DNA of 64,000 bases from the NCBI RefSeq assembly GCF_029210485.1, contig NZ_JARGET010000038.1, forward strand, positions 62,001 to 126,000. The letters are read 5' to 3'. The translations under genes were made by a program, and so were the position numbers. Source of the stretch: Hoeflea sp. YIM 152468 (GTDB taxonomy: Bacteria > Pseudomonadota > Alphaproteobacteria > Rhizobiales > Rhizobiaceae). The first letter of the stretch is position 1. Each line of letters starts with the position of its first letter. Of this stretch, positions 9,302 to 18,904 are shown one piece after another. Below the pieces are notes generated by a model. That model was not told the origin of the DNA. It made no database searches and saw only the letters and a program-made list of their open reading frames with translations.

Positions 9302-12297
9302 CCAGTTTCCGTGTAAAAGACCGCGGCCGCGTCAAGGCTGACCGGCCGGTTCGGTTCAGCTTCGATGGCGTTGCGTATGAAGGATGCGAAGGCGATACCG
9401 TGGCGTCCGCGCTGCTGGCCAATGGTGTCCACCTGATGGGCCGGGGCTTCAAATATCACCGCCCGCGCGGGCCTGTCACCGCCGGTTCTGAAGAACCCAA
9501 TGCGCTTATCGGAACCAGCCGCGGCGTGGGTCGGTTTGAGCCCAATACGCGCGCGACGGTGCAGGAAATCTATCAAGGCCTGACGACCGAAAGCCAGAAC
9601 AAATGGCCGTCGCTGAAATTCGATGTGGGCGCGATCAACGACCGGCTTTACATGCTGTTTTCGGCCGGGTTTTACTACAAGACCTTCATGTGGCCGCGCA
9701 GTTTCTGGGACAAGGTCTACGAACCCTTCATCCGCCGCGCCGCCGGGCTGGGCAAGGCCCCCGTTGACGTGGATCCGGATCACTATGCCAGCCGCTATCT
9801 GTATTGCGACGTGCTGATCGTCGGTGCCGGGCCGTCAGGACTGGCGGCCGCTCTTGCGGCAGCGCAAACGGGCGTCAACGTTGTCGTGGTCGATGAACAT
9901 GCCGAAATGGGCGGCAGCTTGTTGTCGGAACCGTCGGTCGGAATCAATGGTAAAGCGGCGTGGGACTGGCTGGAGGCAACCCTGGACGAGTTGGGGCGCT
10001 TGCCGAATGTCCGGCTGATGACGCGGACGACCGCGATTGGCTATTATCATCAGAACATGATCGCACTTTGCCAGAAGCTGACCGATCATCTGGCCGAATT
10101 GCCAACGGACGCCCCGCGCGAACGGATGTGGCGGGTGCGGGCAAAGCAGGTGGTTTTGGGGCAAGGCGCAATCGAGCGACCGCTGGTTTTTGACGGCAAC
10201 GACCGGCCGGGCGTCATGCTCGCTAGCGCTGCGCAGACTTATCTCAATCGCTATGGCGTGAAGGTGGGAAATCGACCGGTCATCCTGACCAGCCATGACA
10301 GCGCCTGGTACGCTGCTTTCGATCTCGCCGATGCGGGGGCGAAAGTCGGGGCCATTGTGGATACACGCAACGATATCCAGGCTGCCCTGATGCAACAGGC
10401 AAAGGCGCGCGGCATCGAGACGCTGACCGGTCATACCGCGACGGCGACATCCGGACGGTTGCGGGTGAAGTCCGTGCGCGTCAATCCGGTTCGTGGCGGT
10501 CGCGTCGGCAAGGCGAGAACCATCGATTGCGACGCACTGCTGATGAGCGGCGGCTGGACGCCGTCACTGCATCTTTTCTCCCATACCAAGGGATCGCTGC
10601 ACTGGGATGCAGAGGAAAATGTCTATTTGCCAGGTCAGCAGACCGAGGAATGCCATATTGCCGGCGCCGGTCGCGGTCTCTGGGGCATTGCAGCCGTGCT
10701 CGAGGACGGTGTAAAGGCCGGGACCGCAGCAGTCCGGGCGCTGGGCCACAGTTGCGATGCCGTGAGATTTGATGTCAGCGACGATCGAACCGGCAACGGC
10801 GTGACGCACAAGGAACTCGCGACCGACCGGAGCCCGGGCAGAGCGAAGGCCTTTATCGACTTCCAGAACGACGTGACCGCCAAGGATATCCGGCTGGCTG
10901 TGCGTGAGGGCATGCGCTCCATCGAACATGTCAAGCGCTACACCACAAATGGCATGGCCACCGATCAAGGCAAGATGTCGAACATGAACGGCCTGATGAT
11001 CGCCTCCGATGCTTTGCAAAAGGAAGCGCCGCAGGTTGGGCTGACGACGTTCCGGCCGCCTTACACCCCGACAACTTTTGGCACCTTTGCGGGCTATCAC
11101 AAGGGCAGTCATTTCGAACTCACACGCAAAACCCCGATCGACAGTTGGGCCGAAGAGCACGGCGCCGCGTTTGAACCCGTGGCCCTGTGGCGCCGCGCAT
11201 GGTATTTCCCCAAGGCTGGCGAAACCATGCACATGGCGGTTTCCCGCGAGTGCAAGGCAACCCGGGAGTCCATCGGAATTTTCGACGCCTCCACCCTCGG
11301 CAAGATCGAGGTCTCCGGTCCCGATGCGGTCGAATTCATGAACCGCATGTACACAAATCCATGGACCAAGCTGGCGCCCGGACGCTGTCGTTACGGTCTG
11401 CTGCTGGGTGAAGACGGTTTCATTCGCGACGATGGTGTCATCGGGCGGATGCGGGATGACCTGTTCCACGTCACCACGACGACGGGCGGCGCTGCGCGGG
11501 TGCTGAACATGATGGAGGATTACCTTCAGACCGAGTGGCCCGACCTCAAGGTATGGCTGACCTCGACGACCGAGGAGTGGGCAACCATCGCACTGAACGG
11601 CCCCAACGCCCGCAAGCTGCTCGCTCCGCTGGTTGAAGGTGTGGATATTTCCGCAGACGCTTTCCCGCATATGTCGGTCGCCGAATGCACCGTCGCGGGA
11701 TTTTCCTCGCGTCTCTTCCGGATCAGCTTTACCGGCGAATTGGGGTTCGAGGTCAATGTCCCGGCTCGCCACGGCCGCGCATTGTGGAAGAAACTGATGC
11801 AGGCCGGGCGTCAATATGACATCTGCCCCTATGGCACAGAGACCATGCACGTGCTGCGCGCCGAGAAGGGCTACATCATCATCGGCCAGGACACGGATGG
11901 AACGGTTACCCCCCAGGATGCCGGAATCGGCTGGGCCATCGGCAAGGCCAAGCCCGATTTTGTCGGCAAGCGGTCACTGTCGCGCCCCGACATCGTTGCC
12001 CGGGACCGCAAGCATCTGGTCGGGTTGTTGACCGATGACCCCAAGATCGTGCTGGAGGAGGGTGCACAGATCGTGACGGATCCGAACCAGCCGCTGCCGA
12101 TGAAGATGATCGGGCATGTCACCTCGTCGTACTGGTCCGAAGCCCTTGGGCGATCCATCGCCATGGCCCTGGTTGCCGGTGGGCACGAGAAAATGGACCA
12201 GACGCTTTATATCCCGATGCCCGGACACACTGTGGCAGCGAAAGTCACCGGAACTGTGTTCTACGATCCCGCAGGCGAACGCCTGAAGGTCGAATGA
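9298..12297 (+). CDS. soxA: Sarcosine oxidase alpha subunit
   Basis: 999 residues, full length. In order: an N-terminal ferredoxin-like domain without a cluster (about 1-100), an NAD-binding domain with GAGPSG near residue 177, a middle region, and a C-terminal GcvT-like aminomethyltransferase domain (about 600-999) that makes 5,10-methylene-THF. It works with SoxB, SoxD and SoxG in the cytoplasm. The methylene-THF product is the co-substrate for the GlyA enzyme encoded downstream. Confidence 0.96.
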   Translation: MTSFRVKDRGRVKADRPVRFSFDGVAYEGCEGDTVASALLANGVHLMGRGFKYHRPRGPVTAGSEEPNALIGTSRGVGRFEPNTRATVQEIYQGLTTESQNKWPSLKFDVGAINDRLYMLFSAGFYYKTFMWPRSFWDKVYEPFIRRAAGLGKAPVDVDPDHYASRYLYCDVLIVGAGPSGLAAALAAAQTGVNVVVVDEHAEMGGSLLSEPSVGINGKAAWDWLEATLDELGRLPNVRLMTRTTAIGYYHQNMIALCQKLTDHLAELPTDAPRERMWRVRAKQVVLGQGAIERPLVFDGNDRPGVMLASAAQTYLNRYGVKVGNRPVILTSHDSAWYAAFDLADAGAKVGAIVDTRNDIQAALMQQAKARGIETLTGHTATATSGRLRVKSVRVNPVRGGRVGKARTIDCDALLMSGGWTPSLHLFSHTKGSLHWDAEENVYLPGQQTEECHIAGAGRGLWGIAAVLEDGVKAGTAAVRALGHSCDAVRFDVSDDRTGNGVTHKELATDRSPGRAKAFIDFQNDVTAKDIRLAVREGMRSIEHVKRYTTNGMATDQGKMSNMNGLMIASDALQKEAPQVGLTTFRPPYTPTTFGTFAGYHKGSHFELTRKTPIDSWAEEHGAAFEPVALWRRAWYFPKAGETMHMAVSRECKATRESIGIFDASTLGKIEVSGPDAVEFMNRMYTNPWTKLAPGRCRYGLLLGEDGFIRDDGVIGRMRDDLFHVTTTTGGAARVLNMMEDYLQTEWPDLKVWLTSTTEEWATIALNGPNARKLLAPLVEGVDISADAFPHMSVAECTVAGFSSRLFRISFTGELGFEVNVPARHGRALWKKLMQAGRQYDICPYGTETMHVLRAEKGYIIIGQDTDGTVTPQDAGIGWAIGKAKPDFVGKRSLSRPDIVARDRKHLVGLLTDDPKIVLEEGAQIVTDPNQPLPMKMIGHVTSSYWSEALGRSIAMALVAGGHEKMDQTLYIPMPGHTVAAKVTGTVFYDPAGERLKVE

Positions 12298-12310
12298 GAA
12301 GGATCAGAGT

Positions 12311-12847
12311 ATGAACGCCCATGTCACACCGAATAGCCCGGGGCCGGTTTCCCTGACGATTGTTCCGCCCTTTGCCCGCTTCAGTCTTCGTATTGCTGCG
12401 GCAAGCGTGGAAGCAGCATCGAAAGCCTTCGGCCTGGAATTGCCGGTCAAGATCGGGCAGGGCCAGGCGAAAGATGGCCGCGCCGCCTGGTGTCTTGGTC
12501 CGGATGAGTGGTTGTTGCATGCCGTCGAGACGGAGACCGTGCAAATCATGGAAGCCTTTGCCCGATTTCGCCCCGAAACACCCCACAGTCTGACGCTCAT
12601 CAGTGACCGGGAAATCACCATCGCCATGGAGGGGGCGCGGGCTGCCGAATTGCTGTCAGTCGCCTGCCCGATAGATCTTGCCCGAATCCACCCCGGGATG
12701 GCCAAGCGCACGGTTTTCGACTCGGCTCAGGTGGTGTTGCTGCGCGACGGACCCGATCATTTCCGGTTGGAAGTGTGGCGGTCATTCTTTCCGCATGTTC
12801 ATGAGCTTTTGCAGATAGCCAACCGCGAGCTTGCCAGCGGCTATTGA
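12311..12847 (+). CDS. soxG: Sarcosine oxidase gamma subunit
   Basis: 178 residues, normal SoxG size. It contains the family pattern around [10 protein letters not shown] and a C-terminal segment ending in [13 protein letters not shown] typical of SoxG. It completes the heterotetramer and folds like the GcvT C-terminal part. It begins 13 bases after soxA. Confidence 0.93.
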   Translation: MNAHVTPNSPGPVSLTIVPPFARFSLRIAAASVEAASKAFGLELPVKIGQGQAKDGRAAWCLGPDEWLLHAVETETVQIMEAFARFRPETPHSLTLISDREITIAMEGARAAELLSVACPIDLARIHPGMAKRTVFDSAQVVLLRDGPDHFRLEVWRSFFPHVHELLQIANRELASGY

Positions 12848-12926
12848 CGACGGCTCGACCAGTCGAATTCCGCGTTGTCCGCACCTGAGCGGGCCGAAAT
12901 ACCAATGGCTTCAAAGGAATCCCGAA

Positions 12927-14204
12927 ATGTTGAAAATCCTTCCATCCTCGCAGATTTCCGATACCGAGATCGCAACCGCCATCGACCTGGAACTGGATCG
13001 CCAGATGAACCAGATCGAGCTGATCGCCTCCGAGAACATAGTCTCGGAAAACGTGCTCAGGGCGCAAGGCTCTGTTCTGACCAACAAATATGCTGAAGGC
13101 TATCCCCGACGCCGCTATTATGGCGGATGCGAACATGTCGACACCATCGAGACCATCGCCATCGAGCGGGCGAAGAAGCTGTTCGGAGCGGGCTTTGTCA
13201 ACGTCCAGCCGCATTCCGGTGCTCAGGCCAACCAGGCGGTATTCCTGGCTTTGCTCAGCCCCGGCGACCGGATCATGGGAATGTCACTGGCGCATGGCGG
13301 ACATCTTACGCACGGCTCGCTGGTGACGATGTCGGGCAAATGGTTCGACGTGGTCAGCTACGAGGTGCGCGAGAGCGATCAGCGCATCGACATGGGTGAA
13401 GTCCGCAAGGTCGCCCTTGAGACAAAACCCAAGCTCATCATTGCCGGTGCGTCGGCTTATCCCCGCCCTATCGATTTCGCCGGTTTCCGGGAAATTGCCG
13501 ATGAGGTCGGTGCCTATCTGATGGTCGACATGGCCCATTACGCGGGACTGATTGCGGCCGGCGAATACCCCGACCCGATCCCGCATGCCCATGTCGTGAC
13601 AACGACAACCCACAAGACGCTCCGCGGACCGCGCGGCGGCATGATCCTGACCAATGATGAAGCACTGGCGAAAAAGTTCAATTCCGCTGTGTTCCCGGGC
13701 AATCAGGGCGGACCGCTGATGCATGTGATTGCTGCCAAGGCCGTGAGTTTTGGCGAAGCGCTCGAGCCTTCGTTCAAGGACTACGCCCGCCAGGTCATTG
13801 CCAACGCACGGGCCTTGTCCGAGGTGCTGGTTGAGGGCGGGCTGGGCATTGTCTCCGGCGGAACCGACTGTCATATGGTGCTGGTCGACCTTCGCCCCAA
13901 GGGTGTGACCGGCAAGGCCGCCGAGGCGGCATTGGAGCGGGCGGGACTGACCTGCAACAAGAACGCCATCCCCTTCGATCCGGAAAAGCCTTTTGTCACC
14001 TCGGGTGTCCGTCTGGGCACGTCGGCCGGCACCACGCGCGGTTTCGGCGAGGACGAGTTCCGCACGGTTGGCGCCCTGGCCCTGCGGGTGATCGAAGCAC
14101 TCGCTGCGCAACCCGAAGGTGATGCTCGTGTCGAAGCCGAGGTTTTGGCGGAAGTCCGGGCGCTGTGTGCGGCGCATCCGATTTACAGTGGCACGGACGC
14201 CTGA
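12927..14204 (+). CDS. glyA: Serine hydroxymethyltransferase
   Basis: 425 residues from ATG 12927, chosen because AAGGA lies about 10 bases upstream and [15 protein letters not shown] precedes the usual IELIASEN block; a longer in-frame reading overlaps soxG. It interconverts glycine plus methylene-THF with serine. The PLP lysine is Lys230 in [13 protein letters not shown] (Lys229 in E. coli). Position after soxG suggests it consumes both sarcosine oxidase products. Rhizobia normally have a housekeeping glyA elsewhere, so this is probably a dedicated copy. Confidence 0.95.
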   Translation: MLKILPSSQISDTEIATAIDLELDRQMNQIELIASENIVSENVLRAQGSVLTNKYAEGYPRRRYYGGCEHVDTIETIAIERAKKLFGAGFVNVQPHSGAQANQAVFLALLSPGDRIMGMSLAHGGHLTHGSLVTMSGKWFDVVSYEVRESDQRIDMGEVRKVALETKPKLIIAGASAYPRPIDFAGFREIADEVGAYLMVDMAHYAGLIAAGEYPDPIPHAHVVTTTTHKTLRGPRGGMILTNDEALAKKFNSAVFPGNQGGPLMHVIAAKAVSFGEALEPSFKDYARQVIANARALSEVLVEGGLGIVSGGTDCHMVLVDLRPKGVTGKAAEAALERAGLTCNKNAIPFDPEKPFVTSGVRLGTSAGTTRGFGEDEFRTVGALALRVIEALAAQPEGDARVEAEVLAEVRALCAAHPIYSGTDA

Positions 14205-14206
14205 TC

Positions 14207-15616
14207 ATGTTTCTCTCGGTCTTCGATATTTTCAAGATCGGCATTGGCCCTTCGTCATCCCACACGATGGGGCCCATGACGGCGGCTGCGCGTTTCCTGG
14301 ACGATTTGCGAGGCGGCGTCGAGAAACTCCCCGGAGCAGGGCGGCTGGCGCGACTTGGAGCGAGCCTGCATGGCAGCCTCGCCTTTACCGGCAAGGGGCA
14401 CGCAACCGACCGGGCGGTCATTCTGGGGCTGACCGGGTTGCTGCCCGACACGCTCGATCCCGACGAGGCCGAAGCGCTCGAAGCGGAAGTGCGGGCAGCA
14501 AAGCGGGTAAACCCGCCCGATCTGGGCGAGTTGGTCTTCGATCCGGAGACAGATCTGGTGTTTGACTACGGTCCGCCGCTGTCAGGGCACGCAAACGGTC
14601 TGATCCTTCGGGCTTTCGATGTGCAAGGCAACCCGTATCACACACAAACCTATTACTCGGTTGGCGGCGGCTTTGTCGCTACCGCAGAAGAGTTGGAGCG
14701 AACGAAGTCAGATACCCGCGATATGCATGACCAAAAATCCGCCCATGACTATCCCTATCCGTTTGGTCTGGCGCGCGAGATGCTGGACATGGGATCATCA
14801 GCCGGGCTGAGCATCGCGGCCATGAAACGCGCCAACGAGATCACCCATTCCGGCGGCGATCTGAACGCACGGCTCGACGCATTGTGGCTGGCCATGAATG
14901 GGTGCATTGACCGCGGGTTGCGGATGGAGGGTGTTCTGCCCGGTGGCCTCAAGGTCAAACGTCGCTCCAAGAGCATACATGATCAGCTGATCGCCGAGCG
15001 CGGGCGCAATCAAAGCCAGCCACACGTCGTCAACGACTGGCTGATTGTCTATGCGATGGCGGTGAACGAAGAGAACGCGGCGGGCGGTCGGGTGGTCACA
15101 TCGCCGACCAACGGTGCGGCTGGTGTGGTGCCGGCGGTGATCCGCTACTATCGGGATCATTGTATTGGTGCGAACCAGGAAGGCATTCGCGTCTTTCTGC
15201 TCACGGCTGCTGCCATCGGCGGGCTGGTCAAGCACAACGCATCGATTTCCGGCGCAGAAGTGGGCTGTCAGGGGGAGGTCGGGTCGGCCTCTGCAATGGC
15301 AGCAGCCGGGTTATGCGCAGCTTTGGGCGGGACAAACGAACAGGTGGAAAATGCCGCCGAAATTGCGCTCGAACATCATTTGGGCATGACCTGCGACCCG
15401 GTGGGTGGACTGGTTCAGGTGCCCTGCATCGAGCGCAACGGGCTTGGCGCGATCAAGGCTGTCTCGGCTGCGTCTCTGGCCCTGCGTGGCGACGGCACTC
15501 ATTTCATGCCGCTCGACAATTGCATTGAAACGATGCGCCAGACCGGCCTTGATATGAACGTGAAGTACAAGGAGACATCTCTGGGCGGCCTGGCGGTCAA
15601 CCTGCCCGAATGCTGA
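14207..15616 (+). CDS. sdaA: L-serine ammonia-lyase, iron-sulfur dependent, single chain
   Basis: 469 residues from ATG 14207, two bases after the glyA stop. It deaminates L-serine to pyruvate. The N-terminal beta domain begins [20 protein letters not shown], the signature of this family. The C-terminal alpha domain has the glycine-rich [13 protein letters not shown] block and cysteines that ligate a 4Fe-4S cluster. As last gene of the sox operon it turns the serine formed by GlyA into pyruvate and ammonia. Confidence 0.94.
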   Translation: MFLSVFDIFKIGIGPSSSHTMGPMTAAARFLDDLRGGVEKLPGAGRLARLGASLHGSLAFTGKGHATDRAVILGLTGLLPDTLDPDEAEALEAEVRAAKRVNPPDLGELVFDPETDLVFDYGPPLSGHANGLILRAFDVQGNPYHTQTYYSVGGGFVATAEELERTKSDTRDMHDQKSAHDYPYPFGLAREMLDMGSSAGLSIAAMKRANEITHSGGDLNARLDALWLAMNGCIDRGLRMEGVLPGGLKVKRRSKSIHDQLIAERGRNQSQPHVVNDWLIVYAMAVNEENAAGGRVVTSPTNGAAGVVPAVIRYYRDHCIGANQEGIRVFLLTAAAIGGLVKHNASISGAEVGCQGEVGSASAMAAAGLCAALGGTNEQVENAAEIALEHHLGMTCDPVGGLVQVPCIERNGLGAIKAVSAASLALRGDGTHFMPLDNCIETMRQTGLDMNVKYKETSLGGLAVNLPEC

Positions 15617-15703
15617 TAAGCGTGCCAGAAACGGAGTTGCTGGCAACATGGCTTGATACACATCTCCTCGTCTCAATTCCGCCGCTTGCCTTGCGCGTTC
15701 CGA

Positions 15704-15972
15704 TCACGCAACATCCGGTCCCGCCTCGATGCGCTCGCAGGTCACCCCAAACCCGTAGCGGGTGACGACGAGGCCCACGATCGGTCCGGCCCATGGCTGT
15801 TCAAACACGCGGGCAAGCTGGGCCGCGCCCTTGCCGGCGCCGACGACAATCGTCCGGCCCGAGGGGGCGTGGGCAGGGCTTGCGCTAGACCCTTTGCAGG
15901 ATCGGCGGCAGCCACTGCGGCATCAAAGAGATGGCGCAGGAACAGCTCAGGCTCTTTCTCGGGATCAATCAT
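15704..15972 (-). pseudogene. Remnant of glycerate 2-kinase / MOFRL-family gene (ttuD-like)
   Basis: Starting at ATG 15972 the frame reads LFLRHLFDAAVAAADPAKG, the usual N-terminus of glycerate 2-kinases of the TtuD/GckA type. Near the run of five C on the minus strand (plus 15863-15867) the homology moves to another frame, which reads PSGRTIVVGAGKGAAQLAR and then GLVVTRYGFGVTCERIE before a TGA at 15704-15706. About 95 residues are recognisable out of roughly 420; the rest is absent in all frames down to sdaA. It starts 3 bases after the stop of the hydroxyacid dehydrogenase gene, so it was once the next gene of that operon. Confidence 0.8.
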
Positions 15973-15975
15973 CGG

Positions 15976-16944
15976 TCATGAAACAACATTCTGCGGAGCA
16001 GCGTTCATGAAGGCCTCGATATTGTCGATGAGCTGATCCGAAAGGCCCTGGATCGCCTCGCGGCTGGCCCAGGCGACATGCGGTGTCAGGATGACGTTAT
16101 CGCGCCGGGCGATGCGCCGCATCACGTGGCCCTCGCCCGGTGGCTCCGTTGTAACCACATCGAACCCCGCCCCTGAAATGCGTCCGCTGTCGAGCGCGCG
16201 CTCAAGCGCGTCCTCGTCGACAAGCCCGCCCCGCGCGGTGTTCAGCAGCAGGGGGTGACGCTCCATCATGTTGAATTCGGCATCGGAAATCAGATTGCGC
16301 GTCGAGGACATCAACGGACAGTGCAAGCTGATGACGTCGCTGAACCGCATGACCTCCTCGAATGGTGTGTACAGGGGGCCCATCCCCTCGACCCCCTTGT
16401 AACTGGAAAACAGCACCCGCATACCGAAAGCTTCAGCGATCCTGCCAACCGCCTTGCCAAGGGCGCCGTCCCCGATAATGCCCATCACCTTTCCAGACAA
16501 ATCCGCAATCGGATAGTCGAAGTAACAGAACTGGTTCGACTTTTCCCAGCGTCCGTCGATGACCGACTGGCGATAGGGCACGATGCTGCGTTGCAGGGCC
16601 AGAAGCAGCGCAAAGGTATGTTCAGGCACGGTATTCCCGGCATACCCCTGGATATTGCAGACCGTGATGCCCCGTGACCGGCAGGCTGCCAGGTCGATGC
16701 GATCATAGCCGGTGGCCGCGACGGCGATCAGTTTCAGCTTTGGCGCGGCGGCCAGCGCCTCGGCATTGATCGGCACCTTGTTGGTGATCACTACCTCGGC
16801 GTCGGCAATCCGCGCGGCGACCTGATCAGGATCGGTTTGCTGATGCTCTTGGATTTGCGCGGCGAAGATTGGTTGCCTCAATTTTGTCTCGGGCGACAGA
16901 GTCGACCGGTCGAGGAACACGATACGAACGGTTGCCTGCGTCAT
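15976..16944 (-). CDS. D-2-hydroxyacid dehydrogenase (hydroxypyruvate/glyoxylate reductase type)
   Basis: 322 residues, NAD(P)-dependent reduction of a 2-oxo acid to a D-2-hydroxy acid. The nucleotide-binding motif is GIIGDGALGKAVGR in the central Rossmann domain. Catalytic Arg, Glu and His occur in NTARGG, TTEPPGEG and TPHVAWAS. It overlaps the upstream dehydrogenase gene by one base. The glycerate kinase remnant right behind it makes hydroxypyruvate the most plausible substrate, but this is inferred from context. Confidence 0.88.
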   Translation of the reverse strand: MTQATVRIVFLDRSTLSPETKLRQPIFAAQIQEHQQTDPDQVAARIADAEVVITNKVPINAEALAAAPKLKLIAVAATGYDRIDLAACRSRGITVCNIQGYAGNTVPEHTFALLLALQRSIVPYRQSVIDGRWEKSNQFCYFDYPIADLSGKVMGIIGDGALGKAVGRIAEAFGMRVLFSSYKGVEGMGPLYTPFEEVMRFSDVISLHCPLMSSTRNLISDAEFNMMERHPLLLNTARGGLVDEDALERALDSGRISGAGFDVVTTEPPGEGHVMRRIARRDNVILTPHVAWASREAIQGLSDQLIDNIEAFMNAAPQNVVS

Positions 16945-18011
16945 TAAACAGCCTCTTTGATCAGACCGGAGAGTGGCGCGCAGCCGAGACCGGTGGCAAC
17001 GGTGTCGAGATCGGCGATGACATTGTCTGGCAGGGCGATGCCCGCCTGACGGGTCCGGCCTTCGCGGCCTTGTTCCAATTCGCCGGGCATGAGGATGGCG
17101 TCGAAACCATCGGCAAGGGCGCAGTCCTTCAAGCTGGCGACCAGGTCGCGCACCCGGTCGGCATGCGTGTCGGACACATGTGTCCGCGACACGTCAATGA
17201 GCAGTATGAAATGCCCGATGTCCTGCGGCGTGACGAAATCGCTGTAAAGATTGCCCAGAGCGCCTGCGAACCGCCCGCCGGAGAGAACCCCGCACAGCAC
17301 TTCGACCATGATGGCCAGCGCCGAGCCTTTTGGGCCGGACAGCGGCAGGACAACGCCTTTTTCGGCAGCCGCACCGCTGGTGGTCGGCTTGCCGTCCGCG
17401 TCCAGCGCCCAGCCTTCGGGAATGGCCTCGTCGCGCTTGGCCGCCTCAACGATCTTGCCGCGGGCGACCACTGATGTCGCCATATCCAGGAGGACCGGCG
17501 TGTCCCCGGTGATCGGGGTACCGAAGGTGATCGGGTTGGTGCCAAGCACGGCCTGTCGACCGCCAAACACGGTCATCGAAGGCGGCGCATTGGTCATCGC
17601 GATAGCGATGCAGCCTGCAGCAACGGCTTTTTCGACGTAGAACGACCCCGCACCATTGTGGTTGGAGTGGCCAACAGTTGCGACGCAGACGCCGTTCTCC
17701 CGCGCCACAAGAAGTGCTGCTTCGAGTGCGCGGAGGCTGACCACCGGCCCGGGCCCGTTGTCGCCATCGACAACCAGAACGCCGGGCGATGGCCGCTCAA
17801 GCTTGATGTCCGGCCGGGCCTTGACCACGCCCGCCTTGATCCGCTCGGCATAGATCGGAATCCGCGTGAGCCCATGCGAGCCGTGTCCGCGCAGGTCGGC
17901 GTGGATCAGCACATCCGTCACGGTCGCGGCATCCTTTGCAGATAGGCCTGCAGCTTCGAAAACGCCGTTGGAAAAATCCCGGATCGTGTCCAGGTCAAGC
18001 GTAGAAGTCAT
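16944..18011 (-). CDS. Malate/L-lactate/sulfolactate dehydrogenase family oxidoreductase (Ldh2 fold)
   Basis: 355 residues of the NAD(P)-dependent family that includes ureidoglycolate, sulfolactate (ComC) and malate dehydrogenases, unrelated to Rossmann dehydrogenases. Characteristic blocks: DLRGHGSHGLTRIP (about residue 39) and VGHSNHNGAGSF with the catalytic His, followed by MTNAPPSM and GTNPITFGTP. Substrate undetermined. It overlaps its neighbours (1 base downstream, 4 bases upstream), so it belongs to the tct operon. Confidence 0.86.
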   Translation of the reverse strand: MTSTLDLDTIRDFSNGVFEAAGLSAKDAATVTDVLIHADLRGHGSHGLTRIPIYAERIKAGVVKARPDIKLERPSPGVLVVDGDNGPGPVVSLRALEAALLVARENGVCVATVGHSNHNGAGSFYVEKAVAAGCIAIAMTNAPPSMTVFGGRQAVLGTNPITFGTPITGDTPVLLDMATSVVARGKIVEAAKRDEAIPEGWALDADGKPTTSGAAAEKGVVLPLSGPKGSALAIMVEVLCGVLSGGRFAGALGNLYSDFVTPQDIGHFILLIDVSRTHVSDTHADRVRDLVASLKDCALADGFDAILMPGELEQGREGRTRQAGIALPDNVIADLDTVATGLGCAPLSGLIKEAV

Positions 18012-18904
18012 TGGCTGGTATCCTCGTTGCGGCCATTCAGGCGGTCATAGAGCAGACCAAGCGCTGCGCTGTCGTGCTTGGCGAACCCGGCATTGCAGGT
18101 CGCGACCATCAATTGATGCGCGAGATCCGTGGCTGGCTGTGAAATGTTGAAATGCGCACCCACAGCATTGGCGATGCCGAGATCCTTGCGCATCAGTTCG
18201 GCGCGGAACCCGCCGTCAAGCGTGCCTTCGATGTAGCGCAGCGCATGGGCATCGAGAACACCGCTGCGCGCGGCACCGGTGGACAGGACCTCGCGCATCA
18301 CCCTGGGGTCGACCCCGGCGGCCCGCGCCATGGACACGGCTTCGAAAACGCCCATCATGTTGACCGCAACCATCAGCTGGTTGCAGGCCTTGAGCGCCTG
18401 CCCGGCTCCAAGCGGACCGACGTGATGAATGTGCTTGCCCATGGCCTGCAGCACCGGCTGCGCCTCGGCCACGTCGTCTTGCGATCCGCCACACATGATG
18501 GTCAGGGTGCCGTCTGCCGCCCCCTTCGCGCCGCCGCTGACGGGGGCATCTATGATCCGACCACCGACCACGGCCAGTTGCTGTGCCATCTCCTGCGCTT
18601 CGAACGGGGCAATGGTCGAGCAATCTATGAGCAACCCGTTGTCCCAGGCATGGGCGGCCAAGCCGGTTTCGCCCGCGAAAACGCTGCGCAGTGCTGCGGC
18701 ATCGGGCACGCAGGTGACGATTTTCTGACAGCGCGTGGCAAGCTCCGCCGGTGTCGCGCAGATCTCTGCGCCCAAGGCGCGGAATGTCTCCGCCTTTTCC
18801 GGCGATGAGGTGGTGACCGCCAGTTTCAGACCGGATGCGGCGATGTTGCGTGCCATTCCGGCGCCCATTACGCCCAGTCCGATGAACCCTATCATGTTGC
18901 TCAA
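18008..18904 (-). CDS. 3-hydroxyisobutyrate / tartronate-semialdehyde reductase family dehydrogenase
   Basis: 298 residues of the beta-hydroxyacid dehydrogenase family. N-terminal GFIGLGVMGAGMARN is the NAD(P) fold; PVSGGAKGAADGTL is the substrate-binding block; the conserved lysine is in LKACNQLM. Family members include GlxR, GarR and L-threonate dehydrogenase LtnD. Start and stop overlap its neighbours by 4 bases each. Together with the hydroxypyruvate-reductase-like gene and the kinase remnant it points to chemistry near tartronate semialdehyde or glycerate. Confidence 0.87.
   Translation of the reverse strand: MSNMIGFIGLGVMGAGMARNIAASGLKLAVTTSSPEKAETFRALGAEICATPAELATRCQKIVTCVPDAAALRSVFAGETGLAAHAWDNGLLIDCSTIAPFEAQEMAQQLAVVGGRIIDAPVSGGAKGAADGTLTIMCGGSQDDVAEAQPVLQAMGKHIHHVGPLGAGQALKACNQLMVAVNMMGVFEAVSMARAAGVDPRVMREVLSTGAARSGVLDAHALRYIEGTLDGGFRAELMRKDLGIANAVGAHFNISQPATDLAHQLMVATCNAGFAKHDSAALGLLYDRLNGRNEDTSQ

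Noticed and set aside
10564-11850. Open frame of 428 codons antisense to soxA
   Set aside because: No motif or ribosome site; soxA is full length on plus.
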